In this document: positions 29,661 to 38,931 of the stretch, piece after piece | How the letters are laid out: each line of letters starts with the position of its first letter | Numbering within the stretch: the stretch's first letter is position 1 | Source of the DNA: Pseudomonas sp. RIT-562 | GTDB taxonomy: Bacteria; Pseudomonadota; Gammaproteobacteria; Pseudomonadales; Pseudomonadaceae | Reading direction: 5' to 3' | DNA: 64,000 nucleotides | Assembly (NCBI RefSeq): GCF_026241895.1 | Contig: NZ_JAPJIV010000003.1 | Location: forward strand, 186,001-250,000 | Notes under the pieces: generated by a model | The model's database searches: none | What the model saw: only the letters and a program-made list of their open reading frames with translations | Told to the model about the DNA's origin: nothing | Translations under genes and position numbers: made by a program

Positions 29661-29730
29661 CCCGTAGGAGTCCGGCTTGCCGGCGATGGCGATCTTCAGG
29701 ACGCCATCGCGGGCAAGCCTTGCTCCCACA
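29661..29730. repeat. Composite REP-type element
   Basis: Arms ggcttgccggcgatggcg (about 29673-29690) and cgccatcgcgggcaagcc (29702-29719) face each other with a short centre; the right arm is the same unit as at 10900. It lies between the convergent tolC-like and waaA genes. Confidence 0.78.
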
Positions 29731-29772
29731 GATTCAGATTCAGATTCAGATTCAGGTACAGATTCAGACTCA
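29731..29772. repeat. Hexanucleotide tandem repeat (gattca)
   Basis: Seven 6-bp units follow directly after the palindrome: four perfect gattca, then ggtaca, gattca and gactca. It ends 19 bp before the waaA stop codon and lies outside any gene. Perfect units could change copy number by slippage. Confidence 0.9.
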
Positions 29773-29791
29773 GCTCGGTTCGCTCGAATAG

Positions 29792-31069
29792 CTAGCGATC
29801 CATTAACCGCCCCAACCCATCCAGCAAGCGCTGCAGCGCGCCCTGATTGGCGCGCATCACGCTCAATCCGGCCTGGGACATCTTCTGTGCATCCCGGGGC
29901 AATTCGAATAAGCGTTGCACCGCTACCGCCAACCCTTCGGCATCTTCCACCTCCTGCAGCGCGCCGGCATTGCGCAGTTGCGCGGCTATCTCTAGGAAGT
30001 TGAACAGGTGCGGGCCGCTCAGGACCGGCTTGGCCAGTGCTGCCGGCTCCAGCAGGTTGTGCCCGCCGTTCGGTACAAGGCTGCCACCGACGAATGCGGT
30101 ATCCGCCAGGGCGTAAAGGAACAGCAATTCGCCCATTGTGTCGCCCAGCAGTACTGAAGTACTGGCGCTGACCGTTTCGCCGGTCGAGCGTCGAACCGTG
30201 GCGAAGTCCTGCCGGGTGCACAGCTCGAACACCGAATTGAACCGCTCCGGATGGCGGGGTACCAGGATCAGCAGCGCATCGGGATGATTGGCCAGCAGCT
30301 GGCGATGGGCAGCCAGCACCACTTCGTCTTCACCTTCGTGGGTACTGGCGGCTATCCACACCGGACGCTCCTGAGCGTGCCATTGCGCGCGCAACTCGGT
30401 GGCACGCTGGAGTAGCTGCGGGTCGATCGTCAGGTCGAACTTGATCGAGCCGGTGACTTCGACAGTTTCCGGGCGCGCACCCAAGTCGCGAAAACGCTGG
30501 GCCTCGGCCTCGGTCTGCACCGCAAACAGGCTCATCTGGGCGAGCATCGGCTGGGTCAGTTTGCGGAAACGACCGTAGCCCCTGGCCGAGCGTTCGGACA
30601 GTCGAGCATTGGCCAGCGCCACGGGAATGCCCCGTTGGGCGCACTGGTGGATATGGTTGGGCCAGAGCTCGGTTTCCATGATCACTGCCAGCTTAGGTCG
30701 GACTCGATCCAGGAATCGCTTCGCCGCACAGGGCAGGTCATAGGGGAGATAACAATGTTGAATTCGCGGTTCATCAGCGAACAGTGCCCGGATGCGCTCG
30801 GAGCCGGTCGGCGTCATGCAGGTCACGGTGATCGGCAACTGTGGATAACGTTGCAACAGGGCACGGATCATCGGCGCAGCAGCGATGCTCTCGCCAACCG
30901 ACACCGCGTGCACCCAAATGCCGCCGGGCTGCATCAGCGGCAGGCCATAGGAAAATCGCTCGCCGACACGTTTGGCGTAAGCCGGCGCCTTGCGCGCCCG
31001 CAGCCACAGCCGAATCGCTACCAATGGCAGCCCCAGGTAAAACAGCGCGGTGTAGAGAGTTCTATTCAT
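29792..31069 (-). CDS. waaA: 3-deoxy-D-manno-octulosonic acid (Kdo) transferase
   Basis: WaaA adds Kdo residues to lipid IVA at the inner face of the cytoplasmic membrane, the step before heptose addition. The 425-residue GT30 enzyme has an N-terminal membrane anchor (MNRTLYTALFYLGLPLVAIRL), then GGIWVHAVSVGESIAAAPMI with the catalytic Glu, PYDLPCAAKRFLDRVRPKLAVIMETELWPN, and the donor site region FVGGSLVPNGGHNLLEPAAL. Start 31069 is the conserved Met; the longer frame to 31300 overlaps the LysR gene. Confidence 0.95.
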   Translation of the reverse strand: MNRTLYTALFYLGLPLVAIRLWLRARKAPAYAKRVGERFSYGLPLMQPGGIWVHAVSVGESIAAAPMIRALLQRYPQLPITVTCMTPTGSERIRALFADEPRIQHCYLPYDLPCAAKRFLDRVRPKLAVIMETELWPNHIHQCAQRGIPVALANARLSERSARGYGRFRKLTQPMLAQMSLFAVQTEAEAQRFRDLGARPETVEVTGSIKFDLTIDPQLLQRATELRAQWHAQERPVWIAASTHEGEDEVVLAAHRQLLANHPDALLILVPRHPERFNSVFELCTRQDFATVRRSTGETVSASTSVLLGDTMGELLFLYALADTAFVGGSLVPNGGHNLLEPAALAKPVLSGPHLFNFLEIAAQLRNAGALQEVEDAEGLAVAVQRLFELPRDAQKMSQAGLSVMRANQGALQRLLDGLGRLMDR

Positions 31070-31080
31070 GGCGGCGGAGT

Positions 31081-31983
31081 TTATCGGCTTTTGTCGCCGA
31101 TCGCCCGCAAGTGCACGGCAAAACGTTCCGCCAGCCAGCGCGCAGCCGGGCCCAGTGGCTCGTCCCGGCGCCAGACCAACTCCACGACCAGTTCGGGTGG
31201 GGTCCATTCGCTCACCAGCTCGACCATCTGACCGTGATAAGCGGGGTACTGCACCACATGCCGCGGCAGCCAGGCCCAACCAAGGCCCCGCACCAACCAT
31301 TCGGCCATCACGTAGAAACTGTCAGCCCGCCACACCTGCGGGCTGGCGGCTTCACTGCCGGGGTAGACACTGGATTGAGTGGACATCAGTAACTGGCGAT
31401 GTTGCGCCAACTGCTGGCAGTCGACTTCGGTTTTGCCTGCCAGCGGATGCCCGCTGCCGCACACGGTGACCATTTCGACGCTACCCAGGACCCGACGTTC
31501 AAGGGACTCGGGAATCTGGTCGTGATAAAACAACAGCCCCAGGTCGGCCCGGCGTTCCACCAATTTGCGCGCCACATCACCTTGGGCAGCACTGGTCAGC
31601 TGCACCTCAAGACTGGGAAATTGCTGCGCCAGTGCCTCGAAGCTATCCACTACCGCCTGATAAGGCATGGCCTCATCCTGGGCCACTCGCAGCCGCGCTT
31701 CCTGGCCGCGCATCATTGCCAGTGCGCGGCCATTGAGACGCTCACACTGGCGCAGCACTTCCCTCGCCTCTTCCAGCAAGGCGTCGCCAGCTTCCGTCAG
31801 CTTCGGCTGACGCCCGCTACTGCGGTCGAACAGGCTGACCCCAAGGTCTTCTTCCAGCAGCGCGATCGAACTGCTGACTGCCGACTGTGCCTTGCGCTGA
31901 ACACGCGCAACCGCCGAGAACGAGCGTTGTTCCGCTACGCTCACAAACAAGCGCAGCTGTTCCAGATTCCATTGCATGCTCAT
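31081..31983 (-). CDS. LysR-family transcriptional regulator
   Basis: The 300-residue protein has an N-terminal winged helix-turn-helix (about 4-63: NLEQLRLFVSVAEQRSFSAVARVQRKAQSAVSSSIALLEEDLGVSLFDR) and a substrate-binding effector domain (about 90-295). Start 31983 begins MSMQWNLEQ and has ggag upstream. It is divergent from the SMR pump gene across 102 bp and so is its likely regulator. The effector is unknown. Confidence 0.9.
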   Translation of the reverse strand: MSMQWNLEQLRLFVSVAEQRSFSAVARVQRKAQSAVSSSIALLEEDLGVSLFDRSSGRQPKLTEAGDALLEEAREVLRQCERLNGRALAMMRGQEARLRVAQDEAMPYQAVVDSFEALAQQFPSLEVQLTSAAQGDVARKLVERRADLGLLFYHDQIPESLERRVLGSVEMVTVCGSGHPLAGKTEVDCQQLAQHRQLLMSTQSSVYPGSEAASPQVWRADSFYVMAEWLVRGLGWAWLPRHVVQYPAYHGQMVELVSEWTPPELVVELVWRRDEPLGPAARWLAERFAVHLRAIGDKSR

Positions 31984-32085
31984 TGGTAACCCATCTCCAC
32001 AACAGATAGGTAATGACTTTACCGCATCTGGAGAGTCTCTAAAATGCACGCTTGATAAAGCAACACATCACTTGAGGATGCACCT

Positions 32086-32418
32086 ATGACCGCTTACTAC
32101 TACCTGGCCATTGCCATCTGCGCCGAAGTGATCGCAACTGTTTCAATGAAAGCCGTCAAAGGCTTCAGCACGCCTCTGCCGTTGGTGCTGGTGATCGTTG
32201 GTTACGGCATCGCCTTCTGGATGTTGACCCTGGTAGTGCGCAGCGTGCCGGTTGGAGTGGCCTATGCAGTGTGGGCCGGCATGGGCATCGTGATGGTCAG
32301 CGTCGCCGCGCTGTTTATCTATGGGCAGAAGCTGGATGTGCCGGCGATGCTGGGCATGGCGCTGATTGTGTTGGGGGTGGTGGTTATCCAGCTGTTTTCC
32401 AAGACTGCAGGTCACTAG
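32086..32418 (+). CDS. Small multidrug resistance (SMR, EmrE-like) transporter
   Basis: This 110-residue protein has four membrane helices and the essential membrane glutamate E14 in AICAEVIATVSMKA. VGVAYAVWAGMGIVMVS is the SMR signature in helix 3. SMR proteins work as antiparallel dimers that exchange protons for quaternary ammonium or guanidinium compounds. The start is preceded by gaggatg. It is divergent from the LysR gene and followed by an FAD oxidoreductase after 109 bp that include a repeat. Confidence 0.93.
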   Translation: MTAYYYLAIAICAEVIATVSMKAVKGFSTPLPLVLVIVGYGIAFWMLTLVVRSVPVGVAYAVWAGMGIVMVSVAALFIYGQKLDVPAMLGMALIVLGVVVIQLFSKTAGH

Positions 32419-32419
32419 G

Positions 32420-32508
32420 CGCAGCTGCAAGCTGCAAGCTGCAAGAGGGATAAACTTGGACTCTTGCTTGCAGCTTGAGGCCTGAAGCTTGAAACTTGCA
32501 GCTTTGCT
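32420..32508. repeat. Short-unit inverted/direct repeat gcagcttgcaag
   Basis: The gap between the SMR gene and the FAD oxidoreductase is filled by three direct copies of gctgcaa (about 32423-32443) followed by inverted copies (cttgcagcttg at about 32466-32476, cttgcagctt near 32495-32504). It can form a hairpin and may act as terminator for the pump gene. Confidence 0.7.
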
Positions 32509-32527
32509 TAGACACTGAGGTCGCTGC

Positions 32528-33703
32528 ATGCCATCCGTTATTTCCACCGACGTTTTGATTGTCGGCGCTGGTGTCGCCGGCCTCTGGCTGAACGCGCGCC
32601 TGCGCCGCCAGGGTTTTTCGACCGTACTGGTGGAAAGCGCCACTCTCGGTGGCGGGCAGAGTCTGAAGTCCCAGGGCATCATTCACGGCGGCGCCAAGTA
32701 TGCGCTGCATGGCGCCCTGACCGGCGCCTCGGAGGCGATCGCCGACATGCCGCGACGCTGGCGCGAAGCGCTGGCCGGCACCGGCGAACTGGACCTGAGC
32801 GGCGTGCGCCTGCTGTCCGAAGCCCACTACCTCTGGTCCCCGGGCACCCTGGCCGGCAACCTCACCAGTTTCTTCGCCAGCAAAGCTGTGCGCGGCCGAG
32901 TCGACCAGGTCAAGGGCGAGCAATTGCCACCGGCTCTGCAGGATAAGCGCTTCAAGGGCAAGGTCTATCGCCTGGCCGAACTGGTAATCGATGTCCCCAG
33001 CCTGATCCAGCGCCTCGCCGAACTGGCAGGCGAGGGCCTGCTTGCTGGACACGAGATACAACCATTGCTCGAGGGCGGCTTGCTGGTCGGCCTTAAGGTC
33101 GACGGCCGCGATATCCGCGCCCAGCGCATCGTTCTTAGCGCCGGGGCAGGTACCGCAGCGCTGCTCGAAGCGTTGGGGCTCACTCAGCCGGCCATGCAAC
33201 GCCGACCGCTGCACATGATCATGGCCAAGGGCCCAGGCTTAAAGCCGTTATATGCCCACTGCCTGGGAGGCGGGACCAAGCCGCGCATCACCGTCACCAC
33301 CCACCCGGCTGCCGATGGCCAGTGGGTCTGGTACCTGGGTGGCGACATTGCCGAGTCCGAAGGCGTAGCCCGCGAGCCCGCCGAGCAGATTGCTACCGCG
33401 CAAAAAGAACTCGGCCAGCTTTTGCCATGGATCGACCTGAGTACCGCGCAATGGGCCACTTTGCGCGTGGATCGTGCTGAGCCCTTGCAGTCCGGCCTGA
33501 CGCGTCCAGACAATGCCTTCCTGGCCGAACAGGGCCGCCTGCTGGTTGGCTGGCCGACTAAACTGGCACTGGCACCAGACTTCGCAGACCGGGTCATCGC
33601 CGCTCTCCAACGCGATGGCATCCAGCCGAGCCACAGTGCCGAGTTGCCCGAATTGCCAAAACCACCGATGGGCATTCCTGCCTGGGAGCAACTGCTGCCA
33701 TGA
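32528..33703 (+). CDS. FAD-dependent oxidoreductase (DAO type)
   Basis: This 391-residue flavoprotein has the N-terminal dinucleotide fold DVLIVGAGVAGLWLNARLRRQG with the ribose-binding Glu in LVES, and a second FAD contact in GQSLKSQGIIHGGAKYALHG, a pattern seen in glycerol-3-phosphate dehydrogenase and D-amino acid oxidase relatives. The C-terminal part (GGTKPRITVTTHPAADGQWVWYLGGD) forms the substrate domain. It overlaps the following aldo/keto reductase gene by 4 bp. The substrate is unknown. Confidence 0.85.
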   Translation: MPSVISTDVLIVGAGVAGLWLNARLRRQGFSTVLVESATLGGGQSLKSQGIIHGGAKYALHGALTGASEAIADMPRRWREALAGTGELDLSGVRLLSEAHYLWSPGTLAGNLTSFFASKAVRGRVDQVKGEQLPPALQDKRFKGKVYRLAELVIDVPSLIQRLAELAGEGLLAGHEIQPLLEGGLLVGLKVDGRDIRAQRIVLSAGAGTAALLEALGLTQPAMQRRPLHMIMAKGPGLKPLYAHCLGGGTKPRITVTTHPAADGQWVWYLGGDIAESEGVAREPAEQIATAQKELGQLLPWIDLSTAQWATLRVDRAEPLQSGLTRPDNAFLAEQGRLLVGWPTKLALAPDFADRVIAALQRDGIQPSHSAELPELPKPPMGIPAWEQLLP

Positions 33704-34512
33704 GCCAACCGACCCTGCACGAACTGCACCGCCCACTGGGCAGCACTGGCCTGATGGTTTCGCCTCTTGGCCTGGGGACCGTGAAACTGGGCCGCGACCA
33801 GGGCGTCAAGTACCCGAACGGCTTCCAGATCCCGGGCGATGAAGAAGCCCGGATGCTGCTCAAGCTCGCGCGCGACATGGGCATCAATCTGATCGACACC
33901 GCACCGGCCTACGGCCACAGCGAGGAGCGCCTGGGTCCGTTGCTGCGCGACCAGCGCCAGGACTGGGTGATCGTCAGCAAAGTCGGCGAAGAGTTCGCCA
34001 ATGGCCAGTCCAGCCACGATTTCAGCGCCGCCCACACCCGGCTGTCAGTGGAGCGCAGCCTGAAACGTCTGGAAACTGATTTCATCGACCTGGTGCTGGT
34101 GCACTCCGACGGCAATGACTTGGCAATTCTCAATGACAGCGAGGTCTACGCGACCCTGGCCGAGCTTAAGCGCGAGGGCAAGATCCGTGGATTCGGCTTT
34201 TCCGGAAAGACCGTCGAAGGTGGTTTGAAGGCTCTGGAGCAAGGCGATTGCGCAATGGTCACCTACAATCTGAACGAATTGAATGAGAAAGCCGTCATTG
34301 ACTATGCTGCTGCTCACGGCAAAGCCATTCTGGTCAAAAAAGCCCTGGCCAGCGGCCATGTCTGCCTGAGCCCTGGCGTCGATCCGGTACGCGCCAGCTT
34401 CGAGTTGTTGTTTGAACATCCCGGCGTTGCCAGTGCTATTGTCGGGACCATCAATCCGCTGCACCTCGCCCACAATGTCGCGACCGTTGCCAAGGTCCTT
34501 CGTAGAAACTGA
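33700..34512 (+). CDS. Aldo/keto reductase
   Basis: This 270-residue TIM-barrel oxidoreductase has the catalytic tetrad visible: Asp and Tyr in NLIDTAPAYGHSEERLG (D about 66, Y about 71), Lys in VIVSKVG and His in LVLVHSDG. GVASAIVGTINPLHLAHNV near the end is the NADPH-binding loop region. It is coupled by ATGA overlap to the FAD oxidoreductase, suggesting the two act in one conversion. The substrate is unknown. Confidence 0.88.
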   Translation: MSQPTLHELHRPLGSTGLMVSPLGLGTVKLGRDQGVKYPNGFQIPGDEEARMLLKLARDMGINLIDTAPAYGHSEERLGPLLRDQRQDWVIVSKVGEEFANGQSSHDFSAAHTRLSVERSLKRLETDFIDLVLVHSDGNDLAILNDSEVYATLAELKREGKIRGFGFSGKTVEGGLKALEQGDCAMVTYNLNELNEKAVIDYAAAHGKAILVKKALASGHVCLSPGVDPVRASFELLFEHPGVASAIVGTINPLHLAHNVATVAKVLRRN

Positions 34513-34544
34513 CGCCGCCGACGCGGCCTTAAGCAGGAGCCGAC

Positions 34545-35513
34545 ATGCCGCGTACGCTCATAAGAAAGAACCCCAGCAACTTCAAGACCCTGCCGTTATT
34601 CGTCGAAGCGACTCCCGAAGGCCTGAGCTACCAAAGCGTCGGGATGCCACTCAATTTTTCGCAAACCCTGCAACGTCGCCGGCCAGTTGCCGTGGCTGAT
34701 GCCGAACGGTTCGCCGTGGAACTGGCCAATCTCGGAGTCTCGGTACGCCTGACCCTGCACTGGCAGAACCGCGACTACTGGGTATTGGTGCGCCAGCGTC
34801 GGCAAGATCGCGGCGACGTGGTGCTCAAGCTGATTTCCGGTTACGTGCCTGCCCACGAGCTGAACCTGCCATTGCACACGGCCATTCAGGAAATCGCTGA
34901 AGAATGCCTGCTGGAGACGCCGGAAGGCTGGCTTGGCGGGCGTTTCAATGACACCTGGCTGCCCGCGCCCTACTCGTCCGCCCTGCATTATCGGGAAGCC
35001 TTGCCGTTTCGCTTGACGCCATTGTCGGGAGCCGCCCGACCGGTGCGCTGCGCCAACATGCAGTTGATCGAGCGTCCGCGCGCTTATGTGCACCTGCCCA
35101 CTGCCTCGTTGCAGTTGATCTACGACTTGCGCCTCGACGTGCCAAAGGAAGCCAAGTCACTCAGCCTGTTTCATGTCGATGAAAGGCTGGAAGGTGACCA
35201 ACTGGTGGCGCGCCTGGATCGCAAGCGCCCCGACCTCTATCTGATGCCCTTGCAGGACGGCCTGCCAATGGCTGAGCTCTACACCTTGAAGAAAGATCAT
35301 CTGTACGCGGCGAGCACTCGCGGGTTGTACCTGGCAGAGAGTTTTGCCCTGCAGGAAGGTTGGCTGGTGCGCGACGAGCGGATCAAGTGGAAGGATTGGG
35401 TGAAGCAACAAGGATTGAGCCCGCCGGGGAAGGACTCGGGTTTGGCGCGGTTGCGGGGCAAGGCCAAGCAATTACTGAAGAGGATCGTGCCTCGCAAGAA
35501 AGTCAGTTCCTGA
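34545..35513 (+). CDS. Conserved protein with Nudix-like segment, function unknown
   Basis: This 322-residue soluble protein is conserved at this position in Pseudomonas, as I recall, sometimes labelled as a metal transporter ATPase without support; no Walker motif is present. Residues about 97-121 (GYVPAHELNLP then QEIAEECLLE) resemble a degenerate Nudix box: the Glu triplet is kept but the Arg is Gln, the final Gly is Leu and the spacing is two residues longer. The C-terminus is rich in Lys and Arg (KAKQLLKRIVPRKK). A good aggag site precedes the ATG. No signal peptide is seen. Confidence 0.75.
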   Translation: MPRTLIRKNPSNFKTLPLFVEATPEGLSYQSVGMPLNFSQTLQRRRPVAVADAERFAVELANLGVSVRLTLHWQNRDYWVLVRQRRQDRGDVVLKLISGYVPAHELNLPLHTAIQEIAEECLLETPEGWLGGRFNDTWLPAPYSSALHYREALPFRLTPLSGAARPVRCANMQLIERPRAYVHLPTASLQLIYDLRLDVPKEAKSLSLFHVDERLEGDQLVARLDRKRPDLYLMPLQDGLPMAELYTLKKDHLYAASTRGLYLAESFALQEGWLVRDERIKWKDWVKQQGLSPPGKDSGLARLRGKAKQLLKRIVPRKKVSS

Positions 35514-35515
35514 AA

Positions 35516-35572
35516 TCAAAAAATCGCAGCACCGACAGCCCGTAGGAGCTGCCGAAGGCTGCGATCTTTTGA
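35516..35572. repeat. REP-type palindrome between convergent genes
   Basis: Arms tcaaaaaatcgcagc (35516-35530) and gctgcgatcttttga (35558-35572) frame gtaggagctgccgaaggctg, the unit also found at 8989. It lies 3 bp after one stop and 5 bp before the hldE stop, so it likely terminates both. Confidence 0.82.
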
Positions 35573-35577
35573 CAGGC

Positions 35578-36999
35578 TTACGACTTGCGGATCTTTTCCA
35601 CAATCGCAGTAGTCGAGCTGTTTTCCACCAATCCCAGCACCTTCACCGTGCCGCCGTAGGCTGCCACGATGTCTGCACCCACCACCTGCTCGATTCCGTA
35701 ATCACCGCCTTTGACCAGCACGTCGGGCTTGACCTCGCGCAGCAGGTTTTCCGGGGTCCCTTCCGAGAAGCTGATAACCCAGTCCACAGCACCCAGGCCT
35801 GCCAGGACGGCCATGCGCCGGTCGACACTGTTGATCGGCCGTCCAGGGCCTTTCAGACGACTCACCGATGCATCGTCGTTTACCGCGACGATCAGGCGAT
35901 CGCCTTGGGCCCGAGCCTGCTCCAGGTAAGTCACGTGGCCGGCATGCAATATGTCAAAGCAGCCGTTGGTGAACACAATCTTCTCTTTGTGCGCACGGGC
36001 ATCGTCAACCGCCAGCAGCAGTTGCTCCAGCCCCAGCACACCACGCTCGGAGCCTTCTTCGCGCTGGATGGCGCGGCGCAGCTCCGGTGCGCTGATGGCG
36101 GCAGTACCCAGCTTGCCGACCACGATACCCGCAGCCAGGTTGGCCAAGGCAACTGCATGAGGTAGTTCTTCACCAGCGGCAATCGCGGCTGCCAGGGTGG
36201 AAATCACCGTATCACCGGCGCCCGTGACGTCGAACACCTCGCGCGCCCGCGCTGGCAGGTGCAGCGCTGGATGATCCGGGCGCAACAAGGTCATGCCATG
36301 CTCGCCGCGAGTCACCAGCAAGGCGCCGAGGTCGAGATCCTGCATCAGGCTCGCGCCCTTGGTCACCAGCTCGTGCTCATCGTGGCATTTGCCGACGATG
36401 GTTTCGAATTCACTGAGGTTGGGCGTGATCAGGCTGGCACCACGATAGATGGAGAAATCCTTGCCCTTGGGATCGGCCAACACCGGAATACCACGGGCGC
36501 GGGCAGCCTGGATCAGCACCTGATGGTTCTTCAGCGCGCCTTTGCCGTAGTCGGACAACACCAGCACCTTGATACCTTCAAGGAGCTCGTCGACTTGCTC
36601 GCCCAATGCCAGTGCATCGGTAGCGAAGGGCTCTTCGAAGTCGATACGCAGCAATTGCTGGTGACGACTCATCACCCGCAACTTGACGATGGTCGGCTGG
36701 TGCGCAATGCGTTGGAACAATGCCCGCACGCCAGCGCCCTGGAGACTGTTGGCCAGGCTGTCGGCAGCTTCATCGTCGCCGGTGACACCCACCAGGGAGG
36801 CTGGCGCACCAAGCGCGGCAATGTTCAACGCAACGTTGGCGGCACCGCCTGGGCGGTCCTCGATTTGCTCGACCTTGACGACTGGTACCGGCGCCTCCGG
36901 GGAGATCCGTGAGGTACCACCATGCCAGTAACGGTCGAGCATGACATCGCCGACCACCAAGACAGGGGCTTGATCGAATCGCGGCATGGACAACTTCAT
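35578..36999 (-). CDS. hldE: Bifunctional heptose 7-phosphate kinase / heptose 1-phosphate adenylyltransferase
   Basis: HldE makes ADP-heptose, the precursor of inner-core heptose. The 473-residue protein has an N-terminal PfkB-type kinase (about 1-320: [27 protein letters not shown], and the catalytic [12 protein letters not shown]) and a C-terminal cytidylyltransferase-like domain starting [22 protein letters not shown] (about 343), with the HxGH nucleotide motif. Start 36999 gives [15 protein letters not shown] as in relatives. It is the last gene of the waaL-msbA-hldE series. Confidence 0.96.
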   Translation of the reverse strand: MKLSMPRFDQAPVLVVGDVMLDRYWHGGTSRISPEAPVPVVKVEQIEDRPGGAANVALNIAALGAPASLVGVTGDDEAADSLANSLQGAGVRALFQRIAHQPTIVKLRVMSRHQQLLRIDFEEPFATDALALGEQVDELLEGIKVLVLSDYGKGALKNHQVLIQAARARGIPVLADPKGKDFSIYRGASLITPNLSEFETIVGKCHDEHELVTKGASLMQDLDLGALLVTRGEHGMTLLRPDHPALHLPARAREVFDVTGAGDTVISTLAAAIAAGEELPHAVALANLAAGIVVGKLGTAAISAPELRRAIQREEGSERGVLGLEQLLLAVDDARAHKEKIVFTNGCFDILHAGHVTYLEQARAQGDRLIVAVNDDASVSRLKGPGRPINSVDRRMAVLAGLGAVDWVISFSEGTPENLLREVKPDVLVKGGDYGIEQVVGADIVAAYGGTVKVLGLVENSSTTAIVEKIRKS

Positions 37000-37110
37000 G
37001 GAGCAACCCACATACAAAATGAACAGGGGCGCGATATTAACACAGGGTTGCCGTGGGCTTGCGCCACGGCTGCAACCGAATGAGTCATCGTTATTCGCCC
37101 CCGGCCTGGA

Positions 37111-38916
37111 TCAGGCGATATTTTCCGTCGGTGCGTCGAGCCCCATGGCATGCAGGCGCGAGTAGTAGCCATTTTGTGCAAGGAGCTGCGCATGGGTGCC
37201 ACGCTCGACGATTTCACCATGGTCCATGACCAGAATGAGGTCAGCCTTCTCGATGGTCGACAAGCGGTGAGCGATCACCAGCGTGGTACGGCCCTTCATG
37301 ACCTGATCCAGTGCCGCCTGGATATGGCGCTCGGATTCGGTATCCAGTGCCGAAGTCGCCTCGTCCAGGATCAGCAACGGAGCGTTCTTCAACAGAGCCC
37401 GCGCGATTGCCAGGCGCTGACGCTGACCACCGGACAACAGCACCCCGTTCTCGCCGACCTGGGTATCCAGGCCTTCTGGCATCTGCGAAATGAAGTCCAT
37501 CGCATACGCATCGGTGGCCGCCTTCTCGATATCGGCACGCGGGGCGCCGGCCAGGTCACCGTAGGCGATATTGTTGGCGATGGTGTCGTTGAACAGGGTC
37601 ACATGCTGGGTGACCTGTGCCACGTGTCGACGCAGGTTGCGCAGGCGGTAGTCTTCAATCTCGACATCATCGAGCAGAATCTCGCCGGTCTCGTGATGGT
37701 AGAAACGAGGGATCAGACTCGCCAGGGTCGACTTGCCACTACCGGAGCGACCTACCAGGGCAATCATCTGCCCCGGCGCGGCGGTGAAGCTGATGTTTTT
37801 CAACACTTCACGATCGGTATCCGGGTAGGTGAAGCTCAAGTTGCGCACTTCCAGGTAACCGCTGACGCGATCACGTTCGACAGTGCCGCTATCGACCTCT
37901 GGCTCGACGTCCAGCTGTTCGAAGATGCTTTCGGCACCGGCCACGCCTTTCTGGATGGTCGAGCTGACTTCCGACAACTGACGGATCGGCTTGGGCAGCA
38001 GGCCCGCCGCCGTAATGTAGGCCACCAAGTCGCCCGCCGTAGCATCGCCCCGCAGGAACAGCACCAGGAACATCAACACGGCCATGGCGGTATAGATCAC
38101 CAACTGCAACATCGGCGTGTAGACCGCGCCGGTTTTGGTCATGCGCAGCTGCTTGTCGGTGTTGCCCTGGCTGGCTTCGGCAAACCGACGCTCTTCATAG
38201 CTCTCGCCACCGAAGCTGCGGACCACGCGATAACCCTGGATGGTTTCGGAGGCGACGTGAGTCACGTCGCCCATTGCCACCTGGATCTTCTTGCTTTGTT
38301 TACGGAATTTCTTGCTGGTGTTGCCCACCATGAAGGCAATCACCGGCAGGATCGCCAGCATCACGATCGTCAACTGCCAGTTCATCCACAACAGATAGGC
38401 GAACAGGAACACCACGGTCAGGCCTTCACGGATCACCACCTTGATGGCGTCAGTGGCCGCACCCGTGACCATGGTCACGTTGAAGGTGATGCGCGAAATC
38501 AGATGTCCCGAGTTGTGGGTATCGAAGTAGCGGTTGGGCAATACCAGCAACTTGTTGAACAGCTCGACGCGCAGGTCATGCACCAGCCCCAGCGACACCT
38601 TCGCCAGGTAGTAGTTACCCAGGAACGAGCCCAAACCCTGCCATGCGGCGATCAGGATGATCAGCAGCGGCACGGCCATCAGCAGTTGCAGGTCCTTCAG
38701 GTAGGGAACATTGGGAAAGAGCACCGCTTCGGGGTTGCTCAGGCCGTCGACGAAATATTTGAGAATCCCCGCCAGCATTGGCTGGGTGGAAGCAAAGATC
38801 ACGAAGCCCACGATACTCAGCAGGAAAAGGCCAACGTAGGGTTTTACATACCCCAACAGCCGAAGATAGATTTTCAGGCTGGAGTCCTGTCCCGCTTTGG
38901 GCGGTGCGTCACTCAT
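37111..38916 (-). CDS. msbA: Lipid A-core flippase MsbA
   Basis: MsbA is the ABC exporter that flips lipid A-core across the inner membrane. The 601-residue half-transporter has six membrane helices (about 25-320) and one ATPase domain: Walker A GRSGSGKST, signature LSGGQRQRLAIARALL and Walker B LLILDEATSALD. The ATG at 38916 begins MSDAPPKAGQD; a GTG at 38928 is possible. It starts 15 bp after the waaL stop and is followed by hldE after 111 bp. Confidence 0.96.
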   Translation of the reverse strand: MSDAPPKAGQDSSLKIYLRLLGYVKPYVGLFLLSIVGFVIFASTQPMLAGILKYFVDGLSNPEAVLFPNVPYLKDLQLLMAVPLLIILIAAWQGLGSFLGNYYLAKVSLGLVHDLRVELFNKLLVLPNRYFDTHNSGHLISRITFNVTMVTGAATDAIKVVIREGLTVVFLFAYLLWMNWQLTIVMLAILPVIAFMVGNTSKKFRKQSKKIQVAMGDVTHVASETIQGYRVVRSFGGESYEERRFAEASQGNTDKQLRMTKTGAVYTPMLQLVIYTAMAVLMFLVLFLRGDATAGDLVAYITAAGLLPKPIRQLSEVSSTIQKGVAGAESIFEQLDVEPEVDSGTVERDRVSGYLEVRNLSFTYPDTDREVLKNISFTAAPGQMIALVGRSGSGKSTLASLIPRFYHHETGEILLDDVEIEDYRLRNLRRHVAQVTQHVTLFNDTIANNIAYGDLAGAPRADIEKAATDAYAMDFISQMPEGLDTQVGENGVLLSGGQRQRLAIARALLKNAPLLILDEATSALDTESERHIQAALDQVMKGRTTLVIAHRLSTIEKADLILVMDHGEIVERGTHAQLLAQNGYYSRLHAMGLDAPTENIA

Positions 38917-38931
38917 CGTAGAGCTCACTTG

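Noticed and set aside
29731..29772. Tandem gattca repeats considered as CRISPR or iteron
   Set aside because: Units are only 6 bp without spacers and there are no cas or rep genes nearby.
34545..35513. Label as metal ABC transporter ATPase
   Set aside because: No Walker A, Walker B or ABC signature is present in the sequence.
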